DNA of 51,165 nucleotides from positions 1 through 51,165 of the forward strand of contig CAKROK010000006.1 in the NCBI GenBank assembly GCA_934373295.1. Direction: 5' to 3'. The notes below the pieces were generated by a model. The model made no database searches. It saw only the letters and a program-made list of their open reading frames with translations, and had not been told where the DNA came from. The position numbers and the translations under genes were made by a program. Positions 6,471 to 14,377 of the stretch are shown one piece after another. Each line of letters starts with the position of its first letter. Positions within the stretch are counted from its first letter, which is position 1. This DNA is from an uncultured Christensenellaceae bacterium. GTDB lineage: Bacteria > Bacillota > Clostridia > Christensenellales > Christensenellaceae.

Positions 6471-8171
6471 ATGGATATTGAGCTGCTTCAGTCCAAGAGC
6501 TTAAGCGATTTAAGAGAGATCGCGCGGCTTGCGGGGATAAAAGCCGTAACAACCTACAAAAAAGCCGAACTGCTTGAAAAACTGGTGAACATGGCTAAAA
6601 AGGCGGATGAGGAATCCCGCCGGCGCGATGAGCGCATGGAGAGCGAGGCTATGCAGGCCGCGTTTGACGTAACGCCCGCGCATAAGGAGACGGAGGCGGA
6701 ACAGCCCGTTAAAAAGAAACGGGGAAGACCGCCTAAGAAGCGTCCGGAGGAACAGCCAAAGGAGGAAGCTGCGGCGAGCGCACCTGCGGAAGAAGAGGCG
6801 TATAAGCAGGAGAATAAGCCCAAACGCGGACGCCCGCGCAAGACGGATAAACGCCCGCAGGAGGATGCAAAAAAGAAGACGTATGCCAAAAAGACATACG
6901 ATAAAAAACCGGCGGAGGATAAAAAGCCGACTGAAAAGCACGAAGAACAGCCCGCTGAAATCAAGGCCGCTCCCGCGCAGGAGCATGTCGCTCAGGAGCC
7001 CGTCGAAGCGCCCGCGAGGGCGGAGGGCGTGCTTGAAATACTGCCCGAGGGCTACGGCTTCTTGAGATATGAAAACTATTTGCCGGGAAATAGAGATGTA
7101 TACGTGTCCATGGCGCAGATCAAAAAATTTGCGCTTAAAACGGGCGACTATGTCATCGGAAAGACGCGCCCGTCAAAGGATAACGACAGACTAAAGGCGT
7201 TAAACTACATCGAAACGGTGAACGGGCGCGGAGCGGATATCTGCCATAAGCGCAGACCGTTTGAGGAGCTTACGCCGATATACCCCGACCAGAGACTGAG
7301 ACTGGAAAATCCCGCTCGTTCGCGCGACCTCGCGATAAGGCTCATCGACCTCATTTCGCCCATAGGTATGGGACAGAGAGGTCTTATAGTCGCTTCACCC
7401 AAGGCGGGCAAGACGATTATGCTCAAAAAAATCGCAAACAGCATAACGGATAACTTCCCCGAGGCGAAGATGATGGTCGTGCTCATAGACGAGCGACCGG
7501 AGGAGGTCACGGATATGCAGCGCTCGATAAACGGCGAGGTCATATATTCGACGTTTGACGAACGGCCGGAGAACCACACAAAAGTTGCGGAGATGGTCAT
7601 AGAGCGCGCGAAGAGACTGGTCGAGCAGGGCGAAAACGTGGTTGTCCTTTTAGACAGCATCACGAGGCTCGCGCGTGCATATAACCTCACCGTTCCGCCC
7701 TCCGGCAGGACGCTTTCCGGCGGTCTTGACCCGAACTCTCTATATAAGCCCAAGAGGTTTTTCGGCGCGGCGAGAAATATCGAAAACGGCGGCAGCTTGA
7801 CGATAATCGCCACGGCGCTCATAGAGACGGGCAGCCGCATGGACGACATCATTTTTGAAGAATTCAAGGGCACGGGCAATATGGAGATACACCTCGACAG
7901 GAAGCTCTCCGAAAAGAGGATATTCCCCGCGATAGACCTCGCGAAGTCGGGTACGCGAAGGGAGGACCTGCTGTTAAGTCCCAAGGAGCGCGAGGGAATG
8001 TGGAACATACGCCGTGCGCTTTCGTCGGGAAATACGGCGGAGGTCACAGAGCAGCTCATAACTATGATCGCGCGCACGAGGACAAACGACGAGTTCCTCT
8101 CACGCCTCAAGGATTGGCTGAATGTTTGGGAAAAAGAGGGCTATAAGCTCACGAACAACAGATTTAACTGA
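6471..8171 (+). CDS. rho: Transcription termination factor Rho with a long disordered N-terminal insertion
   Basis: A 566-residue protein, about 140 residues longer than E. coli Rho. Residues 1-45 are the Rho N-terminal helical domain. Residues about 46-185 are a low-complexity Lys, Glu, Pro and Ala rich insertion with two AT-hook-like blocks (KKKRGRPPKK and KPKRGRPRK). The RNA-binding cold-shock-like fold follows at about 190-240 (GYGFLRYENYLPGN). The hexameric helicase core has Walker A SPKAGKT at 309-315 and Walker B VVVLLDS near 390-396. Rho is an RNA-dependent ATPase that ends untranslated transcripts. It is the first gene of a tight rho-glycosylase-deacylase operon. Confidence 0.96.
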   Translation: MDIELLQSKSLSDLREIARLAGIKAVTTYKKAELLEKLVNMAKKADEESRRRDERMESEAMQAAFDVTPAHKETEAEQPVKKKRGRPPKKRPEEQPKEEAAASAPAEEEAYKQENKPKRGRPRKTDKRPQEDAKKKTYAKKTYDKKPAEDKKPTEKHEEQPAEIKAAPAQEHVAQEPVEAPARAEGVLEILPEGYGFLRYENYLPGNRDVYVSMAQIKKFALKTGDYVIGKTRPSKDNDRLKALNYIETVNGRGADICHKRRPFEELTPIYPDQRLRLENPARSRDLAIRLIDLISPIGMGQRGLIVASPKAGKTIMLKKIANSITDNFPEAKMMVVLIDERPEEVTDMQRSINGEVIYSTFDERPENHTKVAEMVIERAKRLVEQGENVVVLLDSITRLARAYNLTVPPSGRTLSGGLDPNSLYKPKRFFGAARNIENGGSLTIIATALIETGSRMDDIIFEEFKGTGNMEIHLDRKLSEKRIFPAIDLAKSGTRREDLLLSPKEREGMWNIRRALSSGNTAEVTEQLITMIARTRTNDEFLSRLKDWLNVWEKEGYKLTNNRFN

Positions 8172-8644
8172 TGGTATTTCATGAGATAGACCCGGTTTTC
8201 GACGAGCGCAGCAGGGTATTGATATTGGGGACGATGCCCTCGCCGCGCTCACGGGAGCAGGGCTTTTACTATATGCACCCGCAAAACAGGTTTTGGCGAG
8301 TGCTGGGAAATGTGCTGGATGAGGATTTTTCCTGCGATATAGAGGGCAAAAAGTCCATTTTGCTGAAAAGAGGCATCGCGCTGTGGGATGTGCTCAAGAG
8401 CTGCGATATCACGGGCGCGAGCGACTCCAGCATCAAAAACGAGACGCCGAACGACCTTCAAAGGATATTTGATGCGGCGGACATCAGACGCGTATATACC
8501 ACGGGAAAGACGGCGGAAAAGCTGTTTAAAAGGTATTTTGACAGGGAGTGCATCGCGCTGTATTCGCCCTCTGCGGCGAACTGTGCGGTGAGCTTTGAGC
8601 GGCTTTGTGAGGACTACCGCAAGATTTTGGAGGACTTAAAATGA
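8171..8644 (+). CDS. Family 6 uracil-DNA glycosylase superfamily enzyme (hypoxanthine-DNA glycosylase type)
   Basis: A 157-residue protein. The block GTMPSPRSREQGFYYMHPQNRFW near residues 18-40 is typical of the hypoxanthine-DNA glycosylase branch of the UDG superfamily, which includes the asparagine used in base removal. These enzymes excise deaminated adenine (hypoxanthine) from DNA as the first step of base excision repair. The ATG overlaps the rho stop (TGATG), implying coupled translation, and its own stop overlaps the start of the Sir2 gene. The exact base preference cannot be read from the sequence. Confidence 0.82.
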   Translation: MVFHEIDPVFDERSRVLILGTMPSPRSREQGFYYMHPQNRFWRVLGNVLDEDFSCDIEGKKSILLKRGIALWDVLKSCDITGASDSSIKNETPNDLQRIFDAADIRRVYTTGKTAEKLFKRYFDRECIALYSPSAANCAVSFERLCEDYRKILEDLK

Positions 8645-9357
8645 CGGATGAGGTTAAAAAGCTGAACGAATGGGTGAGTGAGAGTAAAAATATCGTCTTT
8701 TTCGGCGGTGCAGGCGTATCCACGGAGTCGGGCATTCCGGATTTTCGAAGTGTGGACGGTCTATACAATCAAAAATACGACTATCCGCCGGAGGAGATAA
8801 TAAGCCACTCGTTTTTCATAGCTCATCCGGATTACTTTTACAGATTTTATCGCGATAAGCTGCTCGTCACGGCGAGCCCAAACGCGGCTCACTACAAGCT
8901 CGCGGAGTGGGAAAAGCGCGGAAAGCTGTCTTCGATAGTCACGCAGAACATTGACGGGCTGCATCAGGCGGCGGGCAGCAAAAACGTGTTTGAACTGCAC
9001 GGGAGTACGCACAGAAACTACTGCACGAAGTGCGGACGTTTTTACGACTTTGACTTTATGAAAAGCTCGACGGGCATACCTAAATGCGAATGCGGCGGGA
9101 TAATCAAGCCGGACGTGGTTTTATACGAGGAGGGGCTGGATGACGAGGTCATAACGGGCGCGATAAACGCCATATCGACCGCGGATATGCTGATAATCGG
9201 CGGAACGTCTCTTGTGGTATACCCCGCGGCGGGGTTGGTCAGGTATTTTAGGGGAAACAGGCTCGTGCTCATAAACAAGAGCAGCACGGGCATGGACAGT
9301 GCGGCGGATCTCGTCATACGTGAGAAGATCGGAGAGGTCTTTTCACAGCTGGATTGA
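8641..9357 (+). CDS. Sir2 family NAD-dependent protein deacylase
   Basis: A 238-residue sirtuin. It has the NAD-binding motifs GAGVSTESGIPDFRS (about 22-36) and TQNIDGLH (about 100-107), the catalytic His120 in ELHGSTH, four zinc cysteines (128, 131, 149, 151) and the GTSLVVYP block that closes the Rossmann fold. Sirtuins remove acetyl or other acyl groups from lysines using NAD, giving nicotinamide and O-acyl-ADP-ribose. The ATG overlaps the preceding stop as ATGA. The spacing of the first-motif residues fits a short bacterial CobB-like enzyme; the acyl specificity is unknown. Confidence 0.93.
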   Translation: MTDEVKKLNEWVSESKNIVFFGGAGVSTESGIPDFRSVDGLYNQKYDYPPEEIISHSFFIAHPDYFYRFYRDKLLVTASPNAAHYKLAEWEKRGKLSSIVTQNIDGLHQAAGSKNVFELHGSTHRNYCTKCGRFYDFDFMKSSTGIPKCECGGIIKPDVVLYEEGLDDEVITGAINAISTADMLIIGGTSLVVYPAAGLVRYFRGNRLVLINKSSTGMDSAADLVIREKIGEVFSQLD

Positions 9358-9379
9358 CATAATATAAAGGAGAAAAGAC

Positions 9380-9553
9380 ATGGCAGATAGAAAGCTATTT
9401 TGCAAGGATTGCGGAAACGTATTCGTTTTCACGGAGGGGGAGCAGAAGTTCTTCGCGGATAAGGGCATAAAAGAGGACCCGATACGCTGCCCCGAATGCC
9501 GCAAGGCGAAAAAACAGCGCATGGAGAACAAAAGAAAAGCCTCGGACAAATAA
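9380..9553 (+). CDS. 57-residue zinc-ribbon protein
   Basis: A small gene beginning ATG 9380 and ending TAA 9551-9553, with AAAGGAG about 7 bases upstream. The product has two paired-cysteine knuckles, CKDC (residues 8-11) and CPEC (37-40), separated by a short helix, and a very basic tail. It resembles the probable zinc-ribbon domain family found as stand-alone short proteins in Clostridia. It starts 22 bases after the Sir2 gene and may belong to that operon. The function is unknown; nucleic-acid binding is an inference from the zinc knuckles and the basic tail. Confidence 0.72.
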   Translation: MADRKLFCKDCGNVFVFTEGEQKFFADKGIKEDPIRCPECRKAKKQRMENKRKASDK

Positions 9554-9626
9554 TTTTCACAACGTTTGATTTGCCGTCACCCATAAGACACAATACCGCT
9601 TTACAATACACTTGAAGGTGAGAAAG

Positions 9627-9860
9627 ATGACGGCAAAGAAGAATGAAAGAGCAAAAAACGCAAAAGGCGCAAAAGGCAGAGACGGAAAATCGACAGGCGG
9701 GTGCTTTGCGCTCAGATTGATATGCATCGTATTGGCGGCTGCGGCGGTTTTGACGGCGGTGTATTTCGCCCTGAATATAGGCATGGGCGATGAATACGTC
9801 GTGGACGTGGGCGCGATATCAAAACAATCGGTCATGACGGGCGGCACCTTGGAAGAGTGA
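9627..9860 (+). CDS. Small single-pass membrane protein of unknown function
   Basis: A 77-residue product. The first 28 residues are strongly basic (many Lys, Ala and Gly), then a hydrophobic helix runs at about 30-52 and a short acidic tail follows, so the C-terminus should face outward. The frame opens at TTG 9612, but ATG 9627 is preferred because AAGGTGAG lies just upstream. Nothing in the tail is recognised. It could be a short regulatory membrane peptide or a species-specific gene. Confidence 0.5.
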   Translation: MTAKKNERAKNAKGAKGRDGKSTGGCFALRLICIVLAAAAVLTAVYFALNIGMGDEYVVDVGAISKQSVMTGGTLEE

Positions 9861-9867
9861 ATTGATA

Positions 9868-9896
9868 TTGACATATTTTCCCGCATGGTTTAAAAT
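9868..9896 (+). promoter_or_regulatory. Sigma A promoter for the zinc-ribbon membrane protein
   Basis: TTGACA (9868-9873), a 17-base spacer and TAAAAT (9891-9896). It starts transcription about 25 bases before the ribosome binding site region of the gene at 9927. Confidence 0.65.
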
Positions 9897-9926
9897 GTGT
9901 GTATACCTTGATTGGAGGATATTTCT

Positions 9927-10331
9927 ATGAGAAAATGCCCAAATTGCGGAGCTTCATTTGACACCAACGGCGCATATTGCCCGAGCTGCGGCGCACCTGT
10001 AACAGCAGAAACCGCGCACAGGAACGGTGCGCCCATATACGAGACGGGCAGCACACAGGTCGAAAGAGCCATAGATGTGAACGACCTGCCCGATAACTTT
10101 AAACCCCTCAGCCCGTGGGCGTATGTGGGATATATGCTGCTTTACGCTATCCCCATCGTAGGATTCGTCTTTTTGATAATCAACTCGACCGGCGCGGCGA
10201 GAAATATCAACAAGCGCAACTTTGCGCGCAGCTACTGGGCGGCGCTCGTCATTGAGATCGCGATCGCGATAACGGCATGTGCGATAATGGCCGCAGCGGG
10301 CGTGAGCATAGGCTCGCTTTTATCGAATTAA
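9927..10331 (+). CDS. Zinc-ribbon membrane protein
   Basis: A 134-residue protein. The first 25 residues form a zinc ribbon (CPNCGASFDTNGAYCPSCG). A polar linker follows, then two hydrophobic segments at about 68-90 and 108-130 with the NINKRNFARSYWAA loop between them, which is usual in small zinc-ribbon and DUF4870-like membrane proteins. The frame opens at TTG 9912; ATG 9927 is chosen because TGGAGGAT lies 6 to 8 bases before it. It forms a one-gene unit with its own promoter and a terminator at 10351. The function is unknown. Confidence 0.7.
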   Translation: MRKCPNCGASFDTNGAYCPSCGAPVTAETAHRNGAPIYETGSTQVERAIDVNDLPDNFKPLSPWAYVGYMLLYAIPIVGFVFLIINSTGAARNINKRNFARSYWAALVIEIAIAITACAIMAAAGVSIGSLLSN

Positions 10332-10350
10332 CAGCACAAGGTTGATTTTT

Positions 10351-10377
10351 GACCGCCCTGTAGTTGGCGGTCTTTTT
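10351..10377 (+). terminator. Intrinsic terminator
   Basis: GACCGCC (10351-10357) pairs with GGCGGTC (10366-10372), followed by TTTTT. It ends the zinc-ribbon membrane protein gene before trmK. Confidence 0.85.
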
Positions 10378-10466
10378 GTGCTCGTGTTGTAGAGTGCTTA
10401 AAAAACTGATATACTATATATGTAATTAGTAGATTATTGCGCGGATATCCGCATGGAGAATGAATT

Positions 10467-11144
10467 ATGCTTTCCGACAGAATGGAAAAAATATTGAATA
10501 TGTGCGATGCGCTCCCCGTTTGGTCGGATATAGGCTGTGACCACGGGCGGATAAGCGCGGAGCTTATACTAAGAAAAAAGGCGCAAAAGGTCATCGCCGC
10601 GGACGTCAGCCGCCCGTCGCTTAACAAGGCGGAGGAGCTTTCGCTAAGCTTGGGCCTTTGTGAAAAGATGGAGTGCAGATGGGGCGACGGCATGAAAATT
10701 TTAGAGGTCGGCGAGGCGAACGGCGCGGTCATCGCGGGGATGGGCACGCCGCTCATTGAAAAGATAATCGCCGGCTCGGAGGAGGTCGCGCAAGGCATGG
10801 ACGAGCTGGTGCTTTCGCCCAACAACTATCCGCACCGACTGCGCAAATGGCTGTATGAAAATGGCCTTTGCATATTGCGCGAGACGGTCGCGACGGACGA
10901 CGACAGGTTTTATCCCGTGATAAAGGCTCGGTTTGAAAGGGCGGATATGCCGAAAGAAGCGGAGCTGCATACGGGAGTGAACGTCAAGCGGGACGAGACG
11001 TTTTTTAAATATCTCGATTGGCTGATATCGCGTGAAAATGAGATAATTTCAAGGATATCGCCGGATGATGAAAGAGTAAAAGAGCATATTTACAAAAGGG
11101 ATGTATATGAGGAGGTAAAAAATGATAAGCACAAAGCGGTTTGA
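10467..11144 (+). CDS. trmK: tRNA (adenine(22)-N(1))-methyltransferase TrmK
   Basis: A 225-residue class I SAM-dependent methyltransferase that makes m1A22 in the D-loop region of tRNAs. The SAM site is SDIGCDHGRIS near residues 20-31, the acidic residue of motif II is in VIAADVS, and the TrmK-specific block GMGTPLIEKII is near 91-102 with LSPNNYPHRLRKWL after it. Length and order match the Gram-positive family. A GGAGA site precedes the ATG. It overlaps the Nif3-like gene by 23 bases, the trmK-yqfO pairing common in Firmicutes. A perfect GCGGATATCCGC palindrome lies at 10441-10452, just upstream. Confidence 0.93.
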   Translation: MLSDRMEKILNMCDALPVWSDIGCDHGRISAELILRKKAQKVIAADVSRPSLNKAEELSLSLGLCEKMECRWGDGMKILEVGEANGAVIAGMGTPLIEKIIAGSEEVAQGMDELVLSPNNYPHRLRKWLYENGLCILRETVATDDDRFYPVIKARFERADMPKEAELHTGVNVKRDETFFKYLDWLISRENEIISRISPDDERVKEHIYKRDVYEEVKNDKHKAV

Positions 11145-11907
11145 GCAGATGGTCGAACAGATAGCCCCGCTCGATTTTCAATACGAATGGGACAACAGCG
11201 GATGGAATATACTCGTGCATGACGAGGTTGATAATGTGCTGACATGTCTCGATGTGACTATGGACATAGTCGATGAGGCAATAGAGGGCGGATATGACAC
11301 AATACTTTCTCATCATCCGATGATGTTTCATGCGGTAAAGAATCTCGATAAAGCCGACCCCGTGACGGGAATAGTTCTCAAGGCTGCGGCGGCGGGGATA
11401 AATGTATACTGCTCACATACGGCGTGCGACTGCGCGCCCATGGGCTTAAACCTCGCGCTTGCGAATAGGCTGGGGATGATAGAACCCAAGTTCTTCATAA
11501 ACGAGGGAGAGGGCTATGGCCTCGGGTTTATCGGCGATATTCAGCCGACGGATGCACAGGCGCTTTTGCAGATGATAAAGGGCGAGCTTGGCGCGCGCAG
11601 GCTGAAATACGCCCCGCATGATGGAAATATCACGCGCATCGCGGCGATAGGCGGCTCGGCGGGAGAGTTTTTTAAGGAAGCCAAGGAGCAGGGCGCGCAG
11701 GCGCTGATAGTCGGAGACGCGAAATACAACGACTTTTTGGACGCCGCGGCGATGGACGTGATGCTCATAGAGGCGGGTCACTTTGAAACAGAGGTCGGAT
11801 TTGCGATTTTGATGCGAGATAGTTTACAAAACAAAATAAATGAGTTAAAATATAAGTTGACGGTCAATGCGTCCGGTCGCATGAAGCCGCCCTATGAAGC
11901 GATATAA
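11122..11907 (+). CDS. Nif3-like dinuclear metal centre protein (DUF34, YqfO type)
   Basis: A 261-residue protein of the Nif3/DUF34 family, which forms toroidal hexamers with a two-metal site. Metal ligands are seen in SHHPMMFH (about residues 59-66), the HTACDC block (about 98-103) and AGHFETE near the C-terminus (about 215-221). The length is that of the short form without the inserted PII-like domain. Its biochemical role is not settled; proposals include GTP cyclohydrolase-like or metal-handling activity. It overlaps trmK by 23 bases, with GAGGAGG before its ATG. Confidence 0.9.
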   Translation: MISTKRFEQMVEQIAPLDFQYEWDNSGWNILVHDEVDNVLTCLDVTMDIVDEAIEGGYDTILSHHPMMFHAVKNLDKADPVTGIVLKAAAAGINVYCSHTACDCAPMGLNLALANRLGMIEPKFFINEGEGYGLGFIGDIQPTDAQALLQMIKGELGARRLKYAPHDGNITRIAAIGGSAGEFFKEAKEQGAQALIVGDAKYNDFLDAAAMDVMLIEAGHFETEVGFAILMRDSLQNKINELKYKLTVNASGRMKPPYEAI

Positions 11908-11927
11908 CTGCCGAAAGGAGAGCGTAT

Positions 11928-12650
11928 ATGAATAATTTGGAACTGCTCTGGGAGTATCAGCAGGCTGATACCGAGCTAAAGGAATGTGAAGCGAAGATAC
12001 TGAACACGCCCACGAGAAAAAAGCTCGTCCAGCTTAAAAAGTTCTATCAAAACGGACAGGCGAAGCTGGCGGAGCTGGAAAAATCAGCGGTAATAAAGCA
12101 AAACAGGATAAGCGAGATAGACGCGAAGAACAAGGCGTATCTCGCGGATATGCAGGATCTCGACCAGGATCTCGGCTACTACTCCGAATGTGACGAGGAG
12201 GAGCTGGATGAAAAGACGGTGCGCGAGATGGTGGAGAACTGTCAGAAGCTCTTTGAAAAGATAAATGCATCCAAAAAGGAGATCGCCAAGGTCAAGCAGA
12301 TGATCGACGCGGAGGATAAGGCCGCGAAGGAGCTTTTGGCGAAGATGGTGCGCGTGAAGAACGAATACGACGCGCTCATGGTGGAGCATAAAAAAGAGGT
12401 CGAGGCGAACAGCTCGGTGCCCGATGAATACAAGAAGAAGTTAGCTGAGGCCGAGGCGCGCCTGCCTAAAGAGATGGTGGATGAATATAAGCGCATAAAG
12501 GGATTTAGGCCGAACCCCGTCGCGAAGCTGGAAAACGACAGATGCTCGGGATGCAGGATGCAGCTGCCCGCGAGCGTGGCGATAAAGGTCGAAAGCGGCG
12601 ATAAGCTGATACTCTGCGAAAACTGCGGCAGGATATTGGTAGTAGTTTAA
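11928..12650 (+). CDS. C4 zinc-ribbon coiled-coil protein (DUF164/CT398 type)
   Basis: A 240-residue protein. Residues about 15-190 are a long charged coiled coil, and the C-terminus holds a C4 zinc ribbon with CSGC (about 205-208) and CENC (about 229-232), ending in a short hydrophobic strand ILVVV. Proteins of this shape usually lie directly after the Nif3-like gene, as here (20 bases, with GAAAGGAG before the ATG). The molecular role is unknown; the family has been linked to secretion or flagellar transcription in other bacteria, which cannot be carried over. rnpB follows within about 5 bases of the stop. Confidence 0.85.
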   Translation: MNNLELLWEYQQADTELKECEAKILNTPTRKKLVQLKKFYQNGQAKLAELEKSAVIKQNRISEIDAKNKAYLADMQDLDQDLGYYSECDEEELDEKTVREMVENCQKLFEKINASKKEIAKVKQMIDAEDKAAKELLAKMVRVKNEYDALMVEHKKEVEANSSVPDEYKKKLAEAEARLPKEMVDEYKRIKGFRPNPVAKLENDRCSGCRMQLPASVAIKVESGDKLILCENCGRILVVV

Positions 12651-12654
12651 AAAA

Positions 12655-13003
12655 CAACTCGAGCAGGCCGGATGACTGCGCCCGAAAGGGTGAGGAAAGT
12701 CCGAGCACCACAGGGCAGGATGCCGGCTAACGGCCGGTGGAGGCGACTCCAAGGAAAGTGCAACAGAGATATACCGCTAACCCGATTCATCGGGCAGTAA
12801 GGGTGGAAAGGCGAGGTAAGAGCTCACCGGAATTTCAGGTGACTGATTTTCCCTGTAAACCCCATTCGGTGCAAGATTGGTAGGGGGACATTTAATGGCG
12901 GCCCGTCAAGTCCCATGTAATCGCTTGAGCCCGCGCGGCGACGCCGGGACCAGATAGATGGTCATCCTTTGACAGAACTCGGCTTACAAGCCTGACTCGA
13001 GTT
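12655..13003 (+). ncRNA. rnpB: RNase P RNA, bacterial class A
   Basis: The catalytic RNA that trims the 5' leader of precursor tRNAs. The 5' AACTCGAG pairs with the 3' CTCGAGTT to form helix P1. Diagnostic conserved blocks are present in order: GAGGAAAGTCCGAGC with the following CACAGGGCAG (12695-12719), GGAAAGTGCAACAGA (12754-12768), and the 3' GACAGAACTCGGCTTA (12971-12986). The overall layout is that of type A rather than the Bacillus type B. The 5' end lies almost at the stop codon of the zinc-ribbon gene, so it may be processed from that transcript. End positions are good to a few bases. Confidence 0.96.
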
Positions 13004-13012
13004 ATATATTTT

Positions 13013-13035
13013 CCCCTCGCATGAGGGGATTTTTT
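13013..13035 (+). terminator. rnpB terminator
   Basis: CCCCTC (13013-13018), loop GCAT, GAGGGG (13023-13028), then ATTTTTT. It begins 9 bases after helix P1 of the RNase P RNA. Confidence 0.9.
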
Positions 13036-13036
13036 G

Positions 13037-13356
13037 TACAATAAAAGCACCCTTAAAAAAGAGTGCTTCAGGTTGTCGATAAAGTCCATGTTCAACCTGT
13101 GAACTGTTTTCTAAAACTTGTTTTTGAAAACAACATTAGAAAGCAGACTGCCGAACCTTTCTTGTCTGGCTTTGGCTAGGTTTCCTATACAATACTTTTT
13201 TGTTAGCGAACCAAACGTAAAAGCCACACAGGAAGAACTCGATTTTTCGTCATTTTTCGAGCGAGGTGCGGAGGCGTACTTGAGTACGTCGCACAAGCCG
13301 AGTCGATGAAAAAGGGCGGAAGGGCGAGGTTTTTCGACAGGATGTGGTTTTTATTT
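13037..13356. repeat. Repeat-like spacer with nested hairpins, no gene
   Basis: This 320-base gap between rnpB and the end of trpS holds hairpins but no convincing gene. AAGCAC/GTGCTT stands at 13045-13069 and CAGGTTG/CAACCTG at 13069-13099. At 13238-13261 CTCGA and TCGAG flank two ATTTTTCG blocks. At 13266-13294 an outer stem GTGCG/CGCAC encloses CGTACT-tg-AGTACG. A 63-codon open frame crosses it at 13118-13309 but has no ribosome binding site, and the hairpins explain its composition better. From memory, very similar sequence recurs between genes in other gut Clostridia; that needs a search. Confidence 0.5.
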
Positions 13357-14358
13357 TTAAAGCTGTTTGGGGCCGAAGCCTATTTTCCTATATACCTTTG
13401 AAAGCACGCGGTTTGCGGTATACGCCGCCTTTTCGCTGCCGTTCGCCATAATGCCGTTGAGGAATGCTTTATCAGAGCGTATCTCGTTATATCTTTGCTG
13501 AAGCGGCTCGATGACGGAAAGAACGCTCTCCGCGACGCCCTCCTTTAACGCGCCGTAGCCCAGACCGGCAAAGTCCTTCTGCGCATCCTCGGGCGTGATG
13601 CCCTTAATAGCGCCGTATATGGACAGCAGGTTGGATACGCCGGGCTTGTTTTCGGGGTCATAGCGAACCTCGCCGTCGGAATCCGTGACCGCGCGCCTTA
13701 TCTTGGCACGGACGACGTCGGGAGTATCCATGAGAGCGATGAACGCGTTCGGGTTATCGTCCGATTTGCTCATCTTCTTATCCGGCTCCTGAAGGGACAT
13801 TATCTTTGCGCCGACCTTGGGGATATACGCATCGGGGATGCTGAATACCTCGCCATAGAGGTTGTTGAAGCGCTCGGCGATATCCCTTGCTATTTCGAGA
13901 TGCTGCTTTTGATCCACGCCCACGGGGACGAGATCGGTGTGATAGAGCAGAATATCCGCCGCCATGAGCACGGGATAGGTGTAAAGACCCGCGTTTATGT
14001 TATCTGCATGGCGCGCGCATTTGTCCTTAAACTGGGTCATTCTGTTTAATTCGCCCATGTAGGTGAAGCAGTTTAATACCCACGCGAGCTCGGCATGAGC
14101 GCTGACGTGAGACTGAACGAACATCACGTTTTTATCGGGGTCTACGCCCGCCGCGATGAGCAGGGAGAGCACGTCCGCACAGCGCCTGCGCAGCGTCGCG
14201 GGATCCTGACGCACGGTTATGGCGTGCATATCCACGACACAGTAGTAGCAGTTGTATTCATCCTGAAGATCCGCCCAGTTTTTGATGGCGCCGAGATAGT
14301 TGCCGAGGGTGAGATTGCCTGAAGGCTGAATTCCGCTGAAAATTGTCTTTTTATCCAT
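13357..14358 (-). CDS. trpS: Tryptophanyl-tRNA synthetase
   Basis: A 333-residue class I aminoacyl-tRNA synthetase that charges tRNA-Trp. The HIGH-equivalent motif is in PSGNLTLGNYLGA (about residues 11-23), and the KMSKS loop reads KKMSKSDDN (about 193-201). The substrate-recognition block with DLVPVGVDQKQHLE is near 140-153. The length fits bacterial TrpRS. It lies 19 bases downstream of thrC on the same strand with GAGGT before its ATG, so both are probably on one transcript. No T-box leader was seen upstream of either gene. Confidence 0.97.
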   Translation of the reverse strand: MDKKTIFSGIQPSGNLTLGNYLGAIKNWADLQDEYNCYYCVVDMHAITVRQDPATLRRRCADVLSLLIAAGVDPDKNVMFVQSHVSAHAELAWVLNCFTYMGELNRMTQFKDKCARHADNINAGLYTYPVLMAADILLYHTDLVPVGVDQKQHLEIARDIAERFNNLYGEVFSIPDAYIPKVGAKIMSLQEPDKKMSKSDDNPNAFIALMDTPDVVRAKIRRAVTDSDGEVRYDPENKPGVSNLLSIYGAIKGITPEDAQKDFAGLGYGALKEGVAESVLSVIEPLQQRYNEIRSDKAFLNGIMANGSEKAAYTANRVLSKVYRKIGFGPKQL

Positions 14359-14377
14359 TTTATTTACCTCTATAATA

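Noticed and set aside
6510..6986. Long minus-strand open frames opposite the start of rho
   Set aside because: They lie against the repetitive Lys/Glu/Pro part of rho, are very Leu/Arg or Ser rich, and lack start signals; they are by-products of codon bias.
7205..8110. A 301-codon minus-strand frame opposite rho
   Set aside because: Antisense to the conserved helicase core; composition (Ser, Arg, Met) is not protein-like and no ribosome binding site is seen.
13118..13309. A 63-codon plus-strand frame in the spacer after rnpB
   Set aside because: No ribosome binding site, and the bases are accounted for by nested hairpins and short repeats; kept as repeat sequence rather than a gene.
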